From Polytrichum commune (lineage: Eukaryota > Streptophyta > Polytrichopsida > Polytrichales > Polytrichaceae), in assembly GCA_950295325.1 (NCBI GenBank), contig OX485803.1, positions 49,305,554-49,369,553 on the forward strand: a stretch of DNA of 64,000 nt. The letters are read 5' to 3'. The notes beneath the pieces are model-generated. The model saw nothing but the letters and a program-made list of their open reading frames with translations, did no database searches and was not told where the DNA came from. Shown piece by piece: positions 24,007 to 35,500 of this stretch. How positions within the stretch are numbered: position 1 is the first letter of the stretch; the number at the start of each line of letters is the position of its first letter. A program made the translations under genes and the position numbers.

Positions 24007-24680
24007 ACATTACCTAACCAAGTTGAGAGTAAATTAGAAACACATGCACACACACACACACATACAACTTCTTCCTTGTGGCTAGCTCATGAAACACACA
24101 ACCAACAATTAAGGAATCTTAGATGTATGTTGACATCTTGCGGTCATGTAGTTGGCGGTCAATAGCAATTAACTAATGTTGTTGTTAGTCTAGGTTTGAG
24201 AGTTTGCAAAGCCGCACCCTTGGTCACAATAATAATAAAAAACATGCAAACCACGTACCTTAATTATGTCATAACGAAGCTCAAAAGGATAGATTGTTAT
24301 ATCTTTAACACCAATTATATTTGAGGGACCCCCCATCTTTCAAGGCATTGAAAAAGGACATAGAGAATATAAAATATTACGTAATAAGGTTAAAACTCGA
24401 TGATAGGTGAGGATGTGTAAATTTGAAAATCCTTTTTGGGTTTATTGACCATGAGCAATCGGAACACATCGAACATTGCTGTAAGTTAGTTGTGGCCTCG
24501 CATTGTCACTTTTGGTGAAGTTCATGTGTCTAGGAGCAGGTGCGATGGCTTGAAGTCATCTTCCCTTCCGAGATGGCAGCTTCGACTTGCCAATGTTTAT
24601 GACCACCAAGCCTCCCAACTACAAGGTCCACATATGTGAGTATGCCTCTAGCCCACATCCATGTCTATGACTCCACTGCC
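24007..24680. other. Spacer between two inverted hAT MITEs
   Basis: About 680 bp with a (CA)n tract at about 24041-24062 and no recognised gene. Confidence 0.5.
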
Positions 24681-24688
24681 AACCCGCA

Positions 24689-25211
24689 CACGGGTAGATC
24701 ACTCTAAGGCATTTTAGTGCACCACGTGCGGCTGGGGGTTTTTTATTTTGGGGCTATTTACCTTCAAGGGCTGAATTAAAGCCTCCCTATAATTACTTAT
24801 ATTTCAAAAATGGCCCATTTGTTTGCACCCTTCCATTACTTATATTGTCCAAGTCACTGCAATTTTTTGTACTTTATATTCCTTTTAAGTAATAAAAGCT
24901 AATCTACTTCCTAACGCAATTGACGAGTGTTGAGGGAAAGCATGGAAACAAAGAAGGGTGCAAACATCCCCATGAGTCCTAAACCCATTTACATACCTTC
25001 TAGGATCCTTATCTTCAGCCCCTATATAAATTTTACAAAAAATAATGGCCCACGTTTTGTGTCCATCTAACTTACTTATAATGGGATTGTCTACATTTAA
25101 TGGTCCCTTCATTATTTGGAATTATTTTATATTTTATATTTCAAATGATTTTAATCCTCTCTATATTATGCCGCACGTCGTTTTTTAAATGCACTAAGTG
25201 ATCTACCCATG
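24689..25211. mobile_element. hAT MITE, copy 2 (523 bp), inverted relative to copy 1
   Basis: Near-identical reverse complement of 23477-23998. The direct repeat AACCCGCA flanks it (24681-24688 and 25212-25219), different from copy 1, so the two copies arrived by separate insertions and not by inverted duplication of the locus. The near identity suggests both insertions are recent or from the same source. Confidence 0.9.
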
Positions 25212-25219
25212 AACCCGCA

Positions 25220-26290
25220 TGGCCCAATGCTAGCTAGTTGATATGAAAAAACATCAACACCCCTTCCCCAACCAATCGGAGGGTTGGTCAATTCACATTG
25301 CTCCCCCCCCCACTAATACATGGCAACACATCTCACTTATTGGCACATTGGCAAGGACCTAAATTTTTCAAAGGTTAAAGTCCTCAAGTCTTTACATGGC
25401 TTACTGATTCTTCACTTGTGTGTGGACATGTGACAACCCTATGTTCATGTGTTGTATTCAATACAAGAATTGAAATAGAAAGTTTATAATCTATTTGAAG
25501 TTAATACATACATAAAAACCTTGGGGGAGGTCCATAGTGCTAAATTTTATCTATTTTGGTAGCTCAAAGACTTGGAGGGGTGCCCATTTTTAGACATATG
25601 AACTCACATGTATAAGCTTAAAAGTATGCTCACATGAGCATGCTCATGAAGTAGCTTCACTTGGTCGCAGTGATTCAAGAGGACGGTGCCCGCAATGATT
25701 CTCAAGGCTCATAAGTCATGGATCAATTCTAATTATAGTTTGTCAATGTAATTATAAACATGAAAACCTCAATAAGATGAACATACATATAATGATTCTC
25801 CATACAATCTCAAGAGATCTATGATTGAATGTGAGATATGCATATATAAAGGTATCATCTAACTAAAAATTACCCAATATAATACATTATTGTCATGTGT
25901 TGGCATAGTTTTACTAATACCTTGTTATAGTTTGCAAACTATTGATATTGTTTCAATAAAGTGTTGCTAGACACCATATTGAATCTCATCACTCACAAAA
26001 AAGACATGGACCAAAATTTCCTAATGCATTCCAACTTGGTGTGGTTGTTTCTAATTACCTTTGCTCAAATTGTTAATGAACTATTCAAGAATTTGCTCAT
26101 TTACGATTATGCATACCATGCTATTGTCAACCCTTGATATAGTGCATATCAATCCAAACAAAGACACATACACACAAACAAACAAACAAAAAACCAGCAA
26201 GATATAAAATAACTAACTTGGACATGTGTCATCCTAGCCCGTTGCACCCATGCATATGAATTAATATCTAGACCACCCCAACCCCTAAGC
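25220..26290. other. Intergenic, nothing recognised
   Basis: AT-rich. It may include the 5' part of the hAT element whose 3' end is at 26899, but no left terminus was found. Confidence 0.4.
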
Positions 26291-26292
26291 CC

Positions 26293-26899
26293 ATGCAACC
26301 ATACCCCCCCTCCCACCAAACCCACTGTAGGAAGAAATATTTTACATGCAGGCATGTTTATTTGGAAACTTTCAATTTTTGGACCAAAACTATGCCCAAA
26401 CAACTACATATTTTTCATTTTCGTTTTGCGACTGCAATGTTAAAATTTTTGGGATGTGTAATACATGGTTGGAAAGGTGTTTTCAAGACCTTTCCAATTG
26501 TATATTACAAGCCCCCGACAAAAATTTGCAGTCATTTAGTGACTACAAAGCATGCTAGTCAAAAAAATTGCAATGGGAAAATGGCAACGGTTTTTATTCG
26601 CAATGTTTTCTACAAGTGCATTGATGGAAAGTCGGGCATTTGCTTATTATTGGCGATGTTTATTGATGATGATTGGATGGTCGATCTTATGATCATCTAT
26701 ATCGAAAAGACCATTGCCAAAGCTTTGGATATTAACGACATTATCAAATTTTTTATGAGGATGTTAGCTCGATGAGTTCAAATCTCTCAATAAATAATCA
26801 AATTCGACCACCTATTGAAATTTGAAAATAAAATATACATTGGATATTTCCATATTTTGAGGTCAACCCCCCTGGGTCAAAATCTTGACTCCGCCCCTG
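26293..26899 (+). pseudogene. 3' remnant of an hAT (Tip100-like) transposon
   Basis: The last part of an open frame ending at 26775 reads DDWMVDLMIIYIEKTIAKA then a region ending RMLAR. It follows the pattern D-W-L-x-D-x-L-x-x-YIEK-x-I ... II-x-F-x-x-M-x-x-R at the very C-terminus of plant hAT/Tip100 dimerisation domains. About 120 bp later the sequence GACTCCGCCCCTG (to about 26899) is the inverse of CAGGGGCGGAGTC, the usual terminus of these elements. The upstream part of the frame (26293 to about 26640) is not recognisable and may be decayed. The 5' half and left terminus are missing. Confidence 0.6.
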
Positions 26900-28800
26900 G
26901 GCCTCACCATGAGCACCATATCTACCATTATTTATAAATTGCTTGTGCAAACAATACATTCACAACCTATATAACAATGTGTTGTTTTGGGGGAACTTTG
27001 GTCACATTGAACGTATGTGCCTTTAAATTCTGCCAAAATCATCTCCACGTAAGTTGAGACCTACTCAAATTCCCTTTGTGGAAATTGTGATTCGGCATAA
27101 ATATTCATGAACCATTAAGCAATTTGTATACACGTTTTTTAAAGCATGTGAACTTGCACCAAATGGCATGCTTACAAAACAAGAGAAAGATGCCTAATCA
27201 TTATGGACTATATGAGGGTAGGAGGAGCCAAATCCTCTCATCCCATACAAGAACACTTGATCAAGGTTTTATAAGGCTATGCATCATGCAATGATCACCC
27301 TCATTTGGGCTAACAAATGAACATAAGGCCAACCATGGAGTTTAGTCATGCAAACACCCAAGATGGAATTAAAACCAATAATGAATCTTTATACTTAGTC
27401 AAACCTCCTTTACTACGAGTATTCTACACAAGCAAAGACACACATGAAACAATAAATATTTTTTAACATCTATGAAGTTGGAAATCAATCCCAATTTTGA
27501 AATCTCACATAGAACGCAAAAATACATGCACATCTATATTTGTAGTTAGTCATGAACAACCTCTATAATATTATCGTAATCTTAAGATTAAATGTGATAG
27601 AATGCATAAACCATCATAGTCCAATAAAATTGCAAGTGCAAATGAAGCAACAAAGGGTCTGACTGTAAATCCACACCACATATTCATGCGAGACAATTGG
27701 GGAGGCATGCCAAATGCAACACGCTACAAATCATCGGACAACGAGCTTATGGATTTAGGGTGGGTTTAGACCAGGGCCGAAGACCAAAGAAATTATAGAA
27801 TTGAGCAATTTTATTAGCTGAGAGCAAAAAAATTGGATCTAGTGAATTTACACAAGGGTGCAAGTCCAAGTTATGGAAAAAGAGGAAGTGCCGGTGATGT
27901 GGCATCGCTTTCTTGCCAAACATGTCAGTCCCCACTCAAAGACAATCTTTCAAGTTTGAGGAATCAAACTTCAATCTTTCAATCTTGAGTTTGAAAATAA
28001 GGTCCATCAAAGGGTGTTTTGGATCCCAAGCTTCTTGGACCTAGCCCCAAATGTAAACCCATCTTCCCCCCCCCCCAAAAAAAAAAAACCTTATTTCCAA
28101 ACTCAAGATTGAATCCGACCTTAAATAAATATTGGTTTCTCAGACTAGGAGGACACTTTTCTTGGGTTAGGACCGCTTAAATTTGACAGGCTATAGTGAT
28201 GCCACGTTAGTGCCACTTCATTTCTTCATACCTTAATCATGAACCGTAAGATAGATGAGTCTTAAATGGCTCGTTTCCTTGATCATACCCCTTTATTTGA
28301 TTGGGATGTGGTTCAAGAAGGACCAAAGAGCAAAAATTATAAAGGCGAATGTTTAAAGAGGATTGGACCATGTCTTTAGATATTAAGAACTACTCTACAC
28401 TCAATAGTGAACACAATTGGGAGGACCTATGTATCCAATGAGCAAGCAAATAAAAGGAATGCACTTCCAATAACCACAACTAAATCAGAGGAGATCCGAG
28501 TTTGAATCCAGTTTTTGCATATGCTTCATCGTAAATTTGCTAATACAATACGAGTTTCGTTGCGTGAATCAAATCGGTAGAAGTTGGAGAACATGGGAAA
28601 AACACCCACATACCTACCTCGGTGCAAATTCCTAAAGTCGGAACATTTTGCTCTTGAGCAATAAGGACGCTCGAATGTGGAGTTTGCCGTGGTCTTGGAC
28701 CCATTTAAGTGTACCATTTTAATCCATACTAATAAATAACATAATGGGGACTTAGTACCATAAGAGATGGGTACAAGTGGACAACGCAAAAAGCAAAGCG
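26900..28800. other. Intergenic, up to the ataxin-2 promoter
   Basis: No gene supported. A small inverted repeat lies at 27979-28001 and 28090-28112 ('caatcttgagtttg' and its inverse) around a C/A-homopolymer tract. About 28500-28800 is probably upstream regulatory sequence for the plus-strand ataxin-2 gene. Confidence 0.4.
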
Positions 28801-28819
28801 TAGCGTTCGATCGCCAACT

Positions 28820-29565
28820 CGCCTCTCCCAGGCTCGAAGTGCAGCCTTCTCTCTCTCTCTCTCTTTCTCTCACACACACACACTCCTCTTTCACTCCCGC
28901 CCGGAGGAACCTGACCTCTTCTCTTCTCTTCTCTAACCCTCCCTCCTTTCCGAAACCCTAATGCACTCGGCCTTGCTCCTCGCACTCGCCATTCCCGCAC
29001 GGCCCTGCCTCGCTAGCGTCGGGGTCGCTTCTCTCCCTACTCCCTTCATGGCCGTGCTGTAGGAACCGGGCTATTTCATTTTAATTTTTTTTTTGCCCCC
29101 TTTTTCTTCCCTCCTCCGGCACTCTGTTCGTCCTCACTAGTTAGGGTTTGGCGGGAGGAGTGTGGTGGTGCGGGGGTGGGGGGGATGAATGAGCGCACTG
29201 GTGGGAATAGTGTAAGTGGTGTTTGGGCTTAGGGCGGAGGAGCGGCAGGGGACATGTTATGCTCTTTCAGGTATTGAAGGTGATTTTGATGAATTGGATG
29301 GTGTGTATGTGTGTTCGGGGGAATGTTGTTACCAGGTGTGTTATGCTGTGTTGTGTTGTGTTGTGTTGTGTTGTGTTGTGTTGTGTTGTGTGTGTGTTAG
29401 GGAGCTTGGCGGTGTGCTGGTCGGTGCGAGTTGGAGGTTTGTTGTTTAAGAGAGAAATATATGTCATTTGATTCGCTTTTGACAGGTGCTAGGTGAGGAG
29501 CAGCGGACGGCTGTGGCGTAGTCAGCTGGCTTGCCCACGCCAGCAGCCAAAGGATTCTCGTCGCA
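28820..29565 (+). promoter_or_regulatory. Probable 5' UTR/promoter region of ataxin-2 gene
   Basis: Pyrimidine-rich sequence, with (CT)n and (CA)n at about 28849-28884 and TCTTCTCTTCTC at about 28917-28933, then a more GC-rich stretch precedes the start codon. Such CT-rich tracts are common in plant core promoters and 5' leaders. A splice acceptor-like 'gcttttgacag' at about 29476-29486 suggests a 5'-UTR intron. The transcription start cannot be fixed from sequence alone. Confidence 0.45.
29342..29393. repeat. Pentanucleotide (GTGTT)n microsatellite
   Basis: About ten perfect copies of a 5-bp unit in the leader or 5'-UTR intron of the ataxin-2 gene. It explains the low-complexity open frames on both strands here. 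Confidence 0.9.
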
Positions 29566-32500
29566 ATGAGTCAAACGCAGGTACAAAGTGTACAAAGCAT
29601 ACAAAGTCCTGCGAATGTTTGTGATTTTGCCTCCTTAGCTGCTTCATTTTCTTTTTTTTGCTGGTTCTTTGTGTGATGGTGCGAAGTTGGCCTGCGAAGT
29701 TCTCGTGGCGGTTGGCTGGTTCTGAGTTCCGAGGGGAGAACCAGGTAATCAGGGTACTCGTGATGATGAATTTGTAGAATATTGTAAAGGTTGTGTGTTG
29801 TTATCTTATGGGTATTTGAAACCATAGAGCTCTCTTTCGACGACGACTATCAAATTCTAATGTGTTGAAATGTCTAGGTGTCGCAGCGGCCTACTGCCGC
29901 GAATGGTGTTGGTCGAAGGAGGATCGAGAAGGAGGCCAGTCGATCGGATAATCAGAACTGGAGGCAGCCTGCTAGGACAACTCCTAATAGTTCAACTCAA
30001 GGGGTTCTCAACCATGTGACCATGGGTGGTGGTGGCCCTAGGTCTGGAGAGAGCATGATAACTCGAGGTAAGGCAGTTTCCTTCTACACCCTTATATCTG
30101 TTCATTCTGTCACTCTTTATTGTTGCGGACCTGTCTGTCCTCCACCAAAACCATTTTAGTCCACAGACGAATGTGTAGCTCGGATTTAAGCTCAGAAGAC
30201 ATACATACAGGTTGTTTCTAAAATATTGGGTCCAAGGTGAACTGGTTCTCTATTTGGTGCCTAACCTTTTTCTTGGTGCATGTGTCTTCCCTTTATTATG
30301 AGCATGAGGCGATAATCTTTAGCTGTGTTTATATGACGCAGATCCTGGGGGAATAGCCTCCTCTTATTTCTTACTTATGACGGAACCATGCAGATAAATC
30401 ATGTTTAAACCAGCTTACACCAGAGTTTTTCTTGCCCTCACAGGTTCTTTGAGGTGCAATACTTGTAGACTAACTCAATAAAAGAGTAACATATTTTGTT
30501 GAATTGAGCACAACGATGAAGGATTTTAAACATTGGGAAAATAAATGTTGAGGTCATATCTTTAGTGCAGGATTGCAAGCTACATCAATGTTTTCCACTG
30601 GGGAGATGCGTACAGTGCACTCTACTTTGTAATGCCATGTCTTCGTTAGCCTGGTGATACTAACTGAAAACTCAGGGTGTGACTTGTATAATCTGCATTT
30701 GACAGATGCACCAGGGGTTATCCATTTAGGTTTAAGCTGCAAGAATCCTGGCTTGTTCACATGTTCAACTTGAAGTAGCACAGAAGCTTCTTCTGGACTA
30801 AATGCCTATGGGTGTGTTTTCGACCTTAGGTGGAGAGAAGACATTGAATGAGCGGTTCCTATATATGCACACATGCCTTATTGGCCAGCAAGTCGAGGTG
30901 CAAACCAAGAATGGAATGGTTTTTTCTGGAATTTTCCATGCATCCAACACAGAGAAAGCACAAGAGTTTGGTATGGCCCACTTTATGTTCTTCCTCCTTA
31001 TTGTCTCTCTCTCCAGGGTTGTTGTGGAACAGAGGAAGCTGGGTTAATTTGCATGCATAGATGTACTATGTAATTTGAACTCTATATATGTACGGAATGT
31101 TGTGTTTCTATGTTTTCCGTTTTCTTAGCGAACCTCCTCACTCAAATTTAATTCTTGAAGGAGATTGGCTGTAAAATGGTTGTTATTATGGTGAAGTTAT
31201 TGGATTGAAGGTGCTTCATCTTTTTTCTTTACAGAAGAGTTGGGTCAGCTAAGCAGTCTTGAAATTGTCGTGAGTCAGGTGTGGTATTGAAGATGGCAAG
31301 GCTAATCAAGGATGGAGCCAAGGGTGCAAAAAGTGACCTAGTGAGAGATGCTGCTAAAAAGCCTCCCACAAAGACACACACTATTCTTGGCAAAGACTTT
31401 GTCCAGATTATTGCCAAGGTTAGTAGTGTGCAATATTCTTGTGTTATCAATTGATTGGCTTGGGGGTTTAGTCGGATGAGGCATGATGGTTTCTTGTCAT
31501 CATTGTCCCAAGAGGAGTAAGGATCACTTTATGTAAATGACCTCCTCAAACACTTTCTTTGTATCACATGCTAGTTCATGTATGGTTCTCTATGTTGCTT
31601 AGGTTAAAACTTGCATAAATTAAACTTGCATAGAATTCTACAATTTTTTTACCTTGTCATGGTCCTGTTTTTTGTGGTCCTATATCCCACAAGGTTGTTG
31701 ATGCGATGTATTCTGGTTTTGTTTTCGACAGGATGTCTCATTAAGTGGAGATGCATTACCCAATGGTCGCACTCGAGAGAATCGTGCTGAAATAATAACT
31801 GATGCAGTCTTGTCACAAGGGCGACATCGGGAGTTGGAGCGTGAGCTCAAACCTTGGAAGCCTGATGAAGAAACTCCAGAAAATTTGAATCTCAGCTTCA
31901 GTAATAGCTGGAGGTCAGTAGATAATTCTGTGATCCAGATAGTTGGAGGTCTTCAGTATGAGGAGTTCATTATCCTGGCAGAGACTATTTGAATGTTTGG
32001 ACTTCTTCTTTTTGTGCTTGTAGCATTCTATGGGATAATCAACTAACCAGTTTCAGTTCTTTATTTTTGTGTTTAATAGCAGCAGGAACTGGGACCAATT
32101 TGAAACAAACAAAGCTTTGTTTGGTGTGGAAACTACTTTCAACGAGGAGTTGTACACAACTAAGTTGGAGAGAGGTCCACAAATGAGGGAAAGGGAACGT
32201 GAGGCCTATAGAATTGCACGTGAAATTGAGGGCCAGCAAACACGTAATCCCCATCTTGCTGAGGTATTGAAGGATTTTTATTTACTTGATTAGGACTGTT
32301 TGTAAAGATGGATTATCCTGGAAAACCTATGGCAATAATGGATTTTTCTAATATGCAGGTTTTTTAATTAATATGATTGTCATGTGAACAACTTGGTGTC
32401 CTAGTATTTCAAGAACTTGTTTCTCAAAAGCAACAAGAGCAGATTGTCGTTTCTTTTTATTGGTGATATATAAGCATGCTCCCTCTGATGAAAGCTTTAA

Positions 32501-35500
32501 GTGTCATTTATTCAGGAGAGAGGAGTGCGTGCAGCTCCAGAAGTGGAAGCAATGGATGAAGAAAGCAGATATTCATCTGTCCTGCGTGGAGAGAAGGATA
32601 TTGGTGAAGATGATGAGGACCACCACATTGATGATTGCAATGATGAGACTTTTGGAGGAAGCTTTGACAGGCCTTCTGGTAGTGGGAGTGGTGACAGCAA
32701 TTCAAGCACTCCTTTAGCAGGTTCATATTTCTATCTTAGTTCATCAAGCCAGCTCTACTACTGATATTCTCCTGTGTTTGCTGTTGTTTATAATGACATT
32801 GTTACGCACCTGGACCACATGTAATCCTGTTTGAGTCTACTAGGTCCTTTAAGTTGATTCTTCTTGGTACTCGCAGGTTCTAGCACTCGAAAGCATCCTA
32901 CACTGCTTCGTTAAAGAAATTAGTTCTAGAATAGAGTAGAATCAGATTAGTACTTCCTTTTTGTTGTTGTTGTGAAAACTTTAATCTAGCATGGGCTAAG
33001 CCCTACTTTGGTTGGTTTTGCATCTTCGGATTTTTTATGTAGAGGATTCAATGCACCTCACCTGCTGATTAAGATTTGGACACTTGAGCTGATCAGGTGA
33101 AGCAGATAACAAAGGCAGTCGCCCATCATCTGCAGACTCCTCTCATGTAAGTGGCTTGCACTCATGATGATTGATGTATTTTCTTAGAAAATCCCTTCAT
33201 TTGTTAGTATTTCTAAATGCTGAGGAGCTGCTGGAGTCCTCTCTATTTTCTGGTCTCATTTTAAAGTTGTTGAGAAGCCTGCACCATGTTGTATGAAGTC
33301 TTGCTGTGAGATGGAAATTGCGTCATCTTTCCTCTGGACTATGTAATTATACAGGCTTTTTGTACTGAGTTGATCCCTATTGTGTCGTATTAGTTGGAAA
33401 TGGTGTGACACATGCAAGGCCAGCCAGCAGTGTTATATGGATGTGAGTATGTGTTGGTCTGACCCAATTACACGAAGATGTAAATCATTGGCCATGCGTT
33501 GCCATTATGCTAAAATGATGTATATTTCATTTGTACATCAGTAGTTCCTCTAGCAAAAAAAACTACTCGTATCTTCTGCATCCAATCTCTTATATACAAA
33601 TGTCCTTATATCTGACAATTTCCTGTTCAATGTAGAAATTCCCCTTTAAATTTCTAGATTGGGCAATAAACTCCATTCTGATGTCCCAGCAAGGTGGAGG
33701 GACTTGGTGCACTCAATGTATTGAAGTGCTATTCGTACCTTTATATGAACAAATTCCTCCTGATGTGTTTTAGTTGACATGTTAGAAGCAATAACCCTCA
33801 AAATCAAGTCCATGCTATTTCAAACCTATTTTGTTCACAGTGACTTCTGTCACTAGAAGATTCATGGTACAAAGAAAGCAGTTGCTGCAGTCTGTGATTT
33901 AATTGGCGATTTTACTTCCTCTAGAATTGACAGAAGTGCACTCTGTCCTTTCAGAAATGCCCGTAACTGTTATGTGATAATAATATAAAGTCAAAGATAT
34001 GAAGCAAAAGGAAATATTTCCCCCTCCTAGTAAACCTTCAATCAATAGTTTTTCGTGTGCATTGCTTTGAAGGAGTAGTTGTAGTAATCATCTTTCTTCT
34101 TCCAGTGCTCCTGCCATTGTAGAAATCTAAATTGTCTTAGTTAAGTTGCCCCAGAAAGTACCTCTTGCCTGGTTTGCACAGTACCATTCAAGAACATTTT
34201 TCCCTCCAGCTATTGCTGCGTTTCCACATTGTTGCCTCCAGACAAGGATTTTGCCATGGTATTAAGCATCTTTATTCTGTACGGATAGTACAGCATGGCT
34301 TTAGTAGGGGCCTACCCTGAAAATAAAGGCTTTCACAAAACAATAAGTCAAAGATGTGCCTTTTCTGTTCTTGGTTGATGACCTGGATCTCCCTTCCTTG
34401 GTTTTCCTCTGAAAGATTTTACCTCTAGGCAAGAAGGGTGTGAAGTAGCTTCTGGTATTGGGTTAGCTCAGGATACAAAACCTTTTGTACTCTTCCTTTT
34501 CTCCGCAGACTGTAAATGGGGCTACAAAACGGGAAACCTTGCAAGACCGGCGGGCTTCGTCAATAGAGAAGGGGGATGTGGCGAGCCTTGAAAGCTCAGC
34601 TGACACGCACAGGGAGCACCTCAGACTGCGGACTTTGTTGGTGGGCGACAGAAGCAAACGTTCTAACAAGGTAGCCCGCCCTTTCTCTTTTTGGGAGGGA
34701 AGTGCGGCTGCTTTGCCTAGCCCGTGTAGGGAGACTGTTTGAGACTTACAAGTAGATGTTTACTCTGGCAAACTTCCGATTGGAAAATATTAGCATTCCA
34801 ATTTCATTAAGGAAGCATGATACTCCAGACTTCCAACTCACCCTTTAGAAAACACACACAAGGCTATATTGTGAAAAAACCTTGACGACCACATGACCAC
34901 CTGAAGCTGTAGTGGCAGAAGAGATATGTCTTCTTATTGGATAGGCACCTGACAACAGCCTTTTGGTCCACAATATCGGTACATCAGCCTGTTAGTGACT
35001 CTGGCACGATTTGAGTTCGATATGTGATGAGTGAGTGCTTGGTCTAAAGACCACCTCAGTTCTTGTAGTTGTTGTGGGTGCCTTCTAGGCTCTCCTTTCC
35101 TCCCTATAGTGTGAACCTCCGAGATTGTGGAAAAGGTGTATCCCTGTAGTCCTTCAAGTGTATTCAGGACATCCAGACGCACATTGTTCTGGTTCACCCT
35201 GGGGTTTTCTGCGTTGCTACTTGTCAGCCAAGTCAGAGGAATGGCTTTTCGGGGACTGTCTCATTATATATGGAGCCAGCAGCTGCATCATATTGCAATT
35301 TCCACCTTATGTGTGAAAACCCACTTGTAGGAGGGAAATCGCTGGTGAAAGTGTGTGTTTGTTTAATGTGGGAATAACTACGACTTCACTGGATGCTTTA
35401 TTCAAAACTAGGTTGGCTATCTGTGGATTTCTACTTAATCTCACTGTCAAATATTTTGTTCAAAAGTCCACTTTTGCACGAAAATGCAACACTTTCTGAA

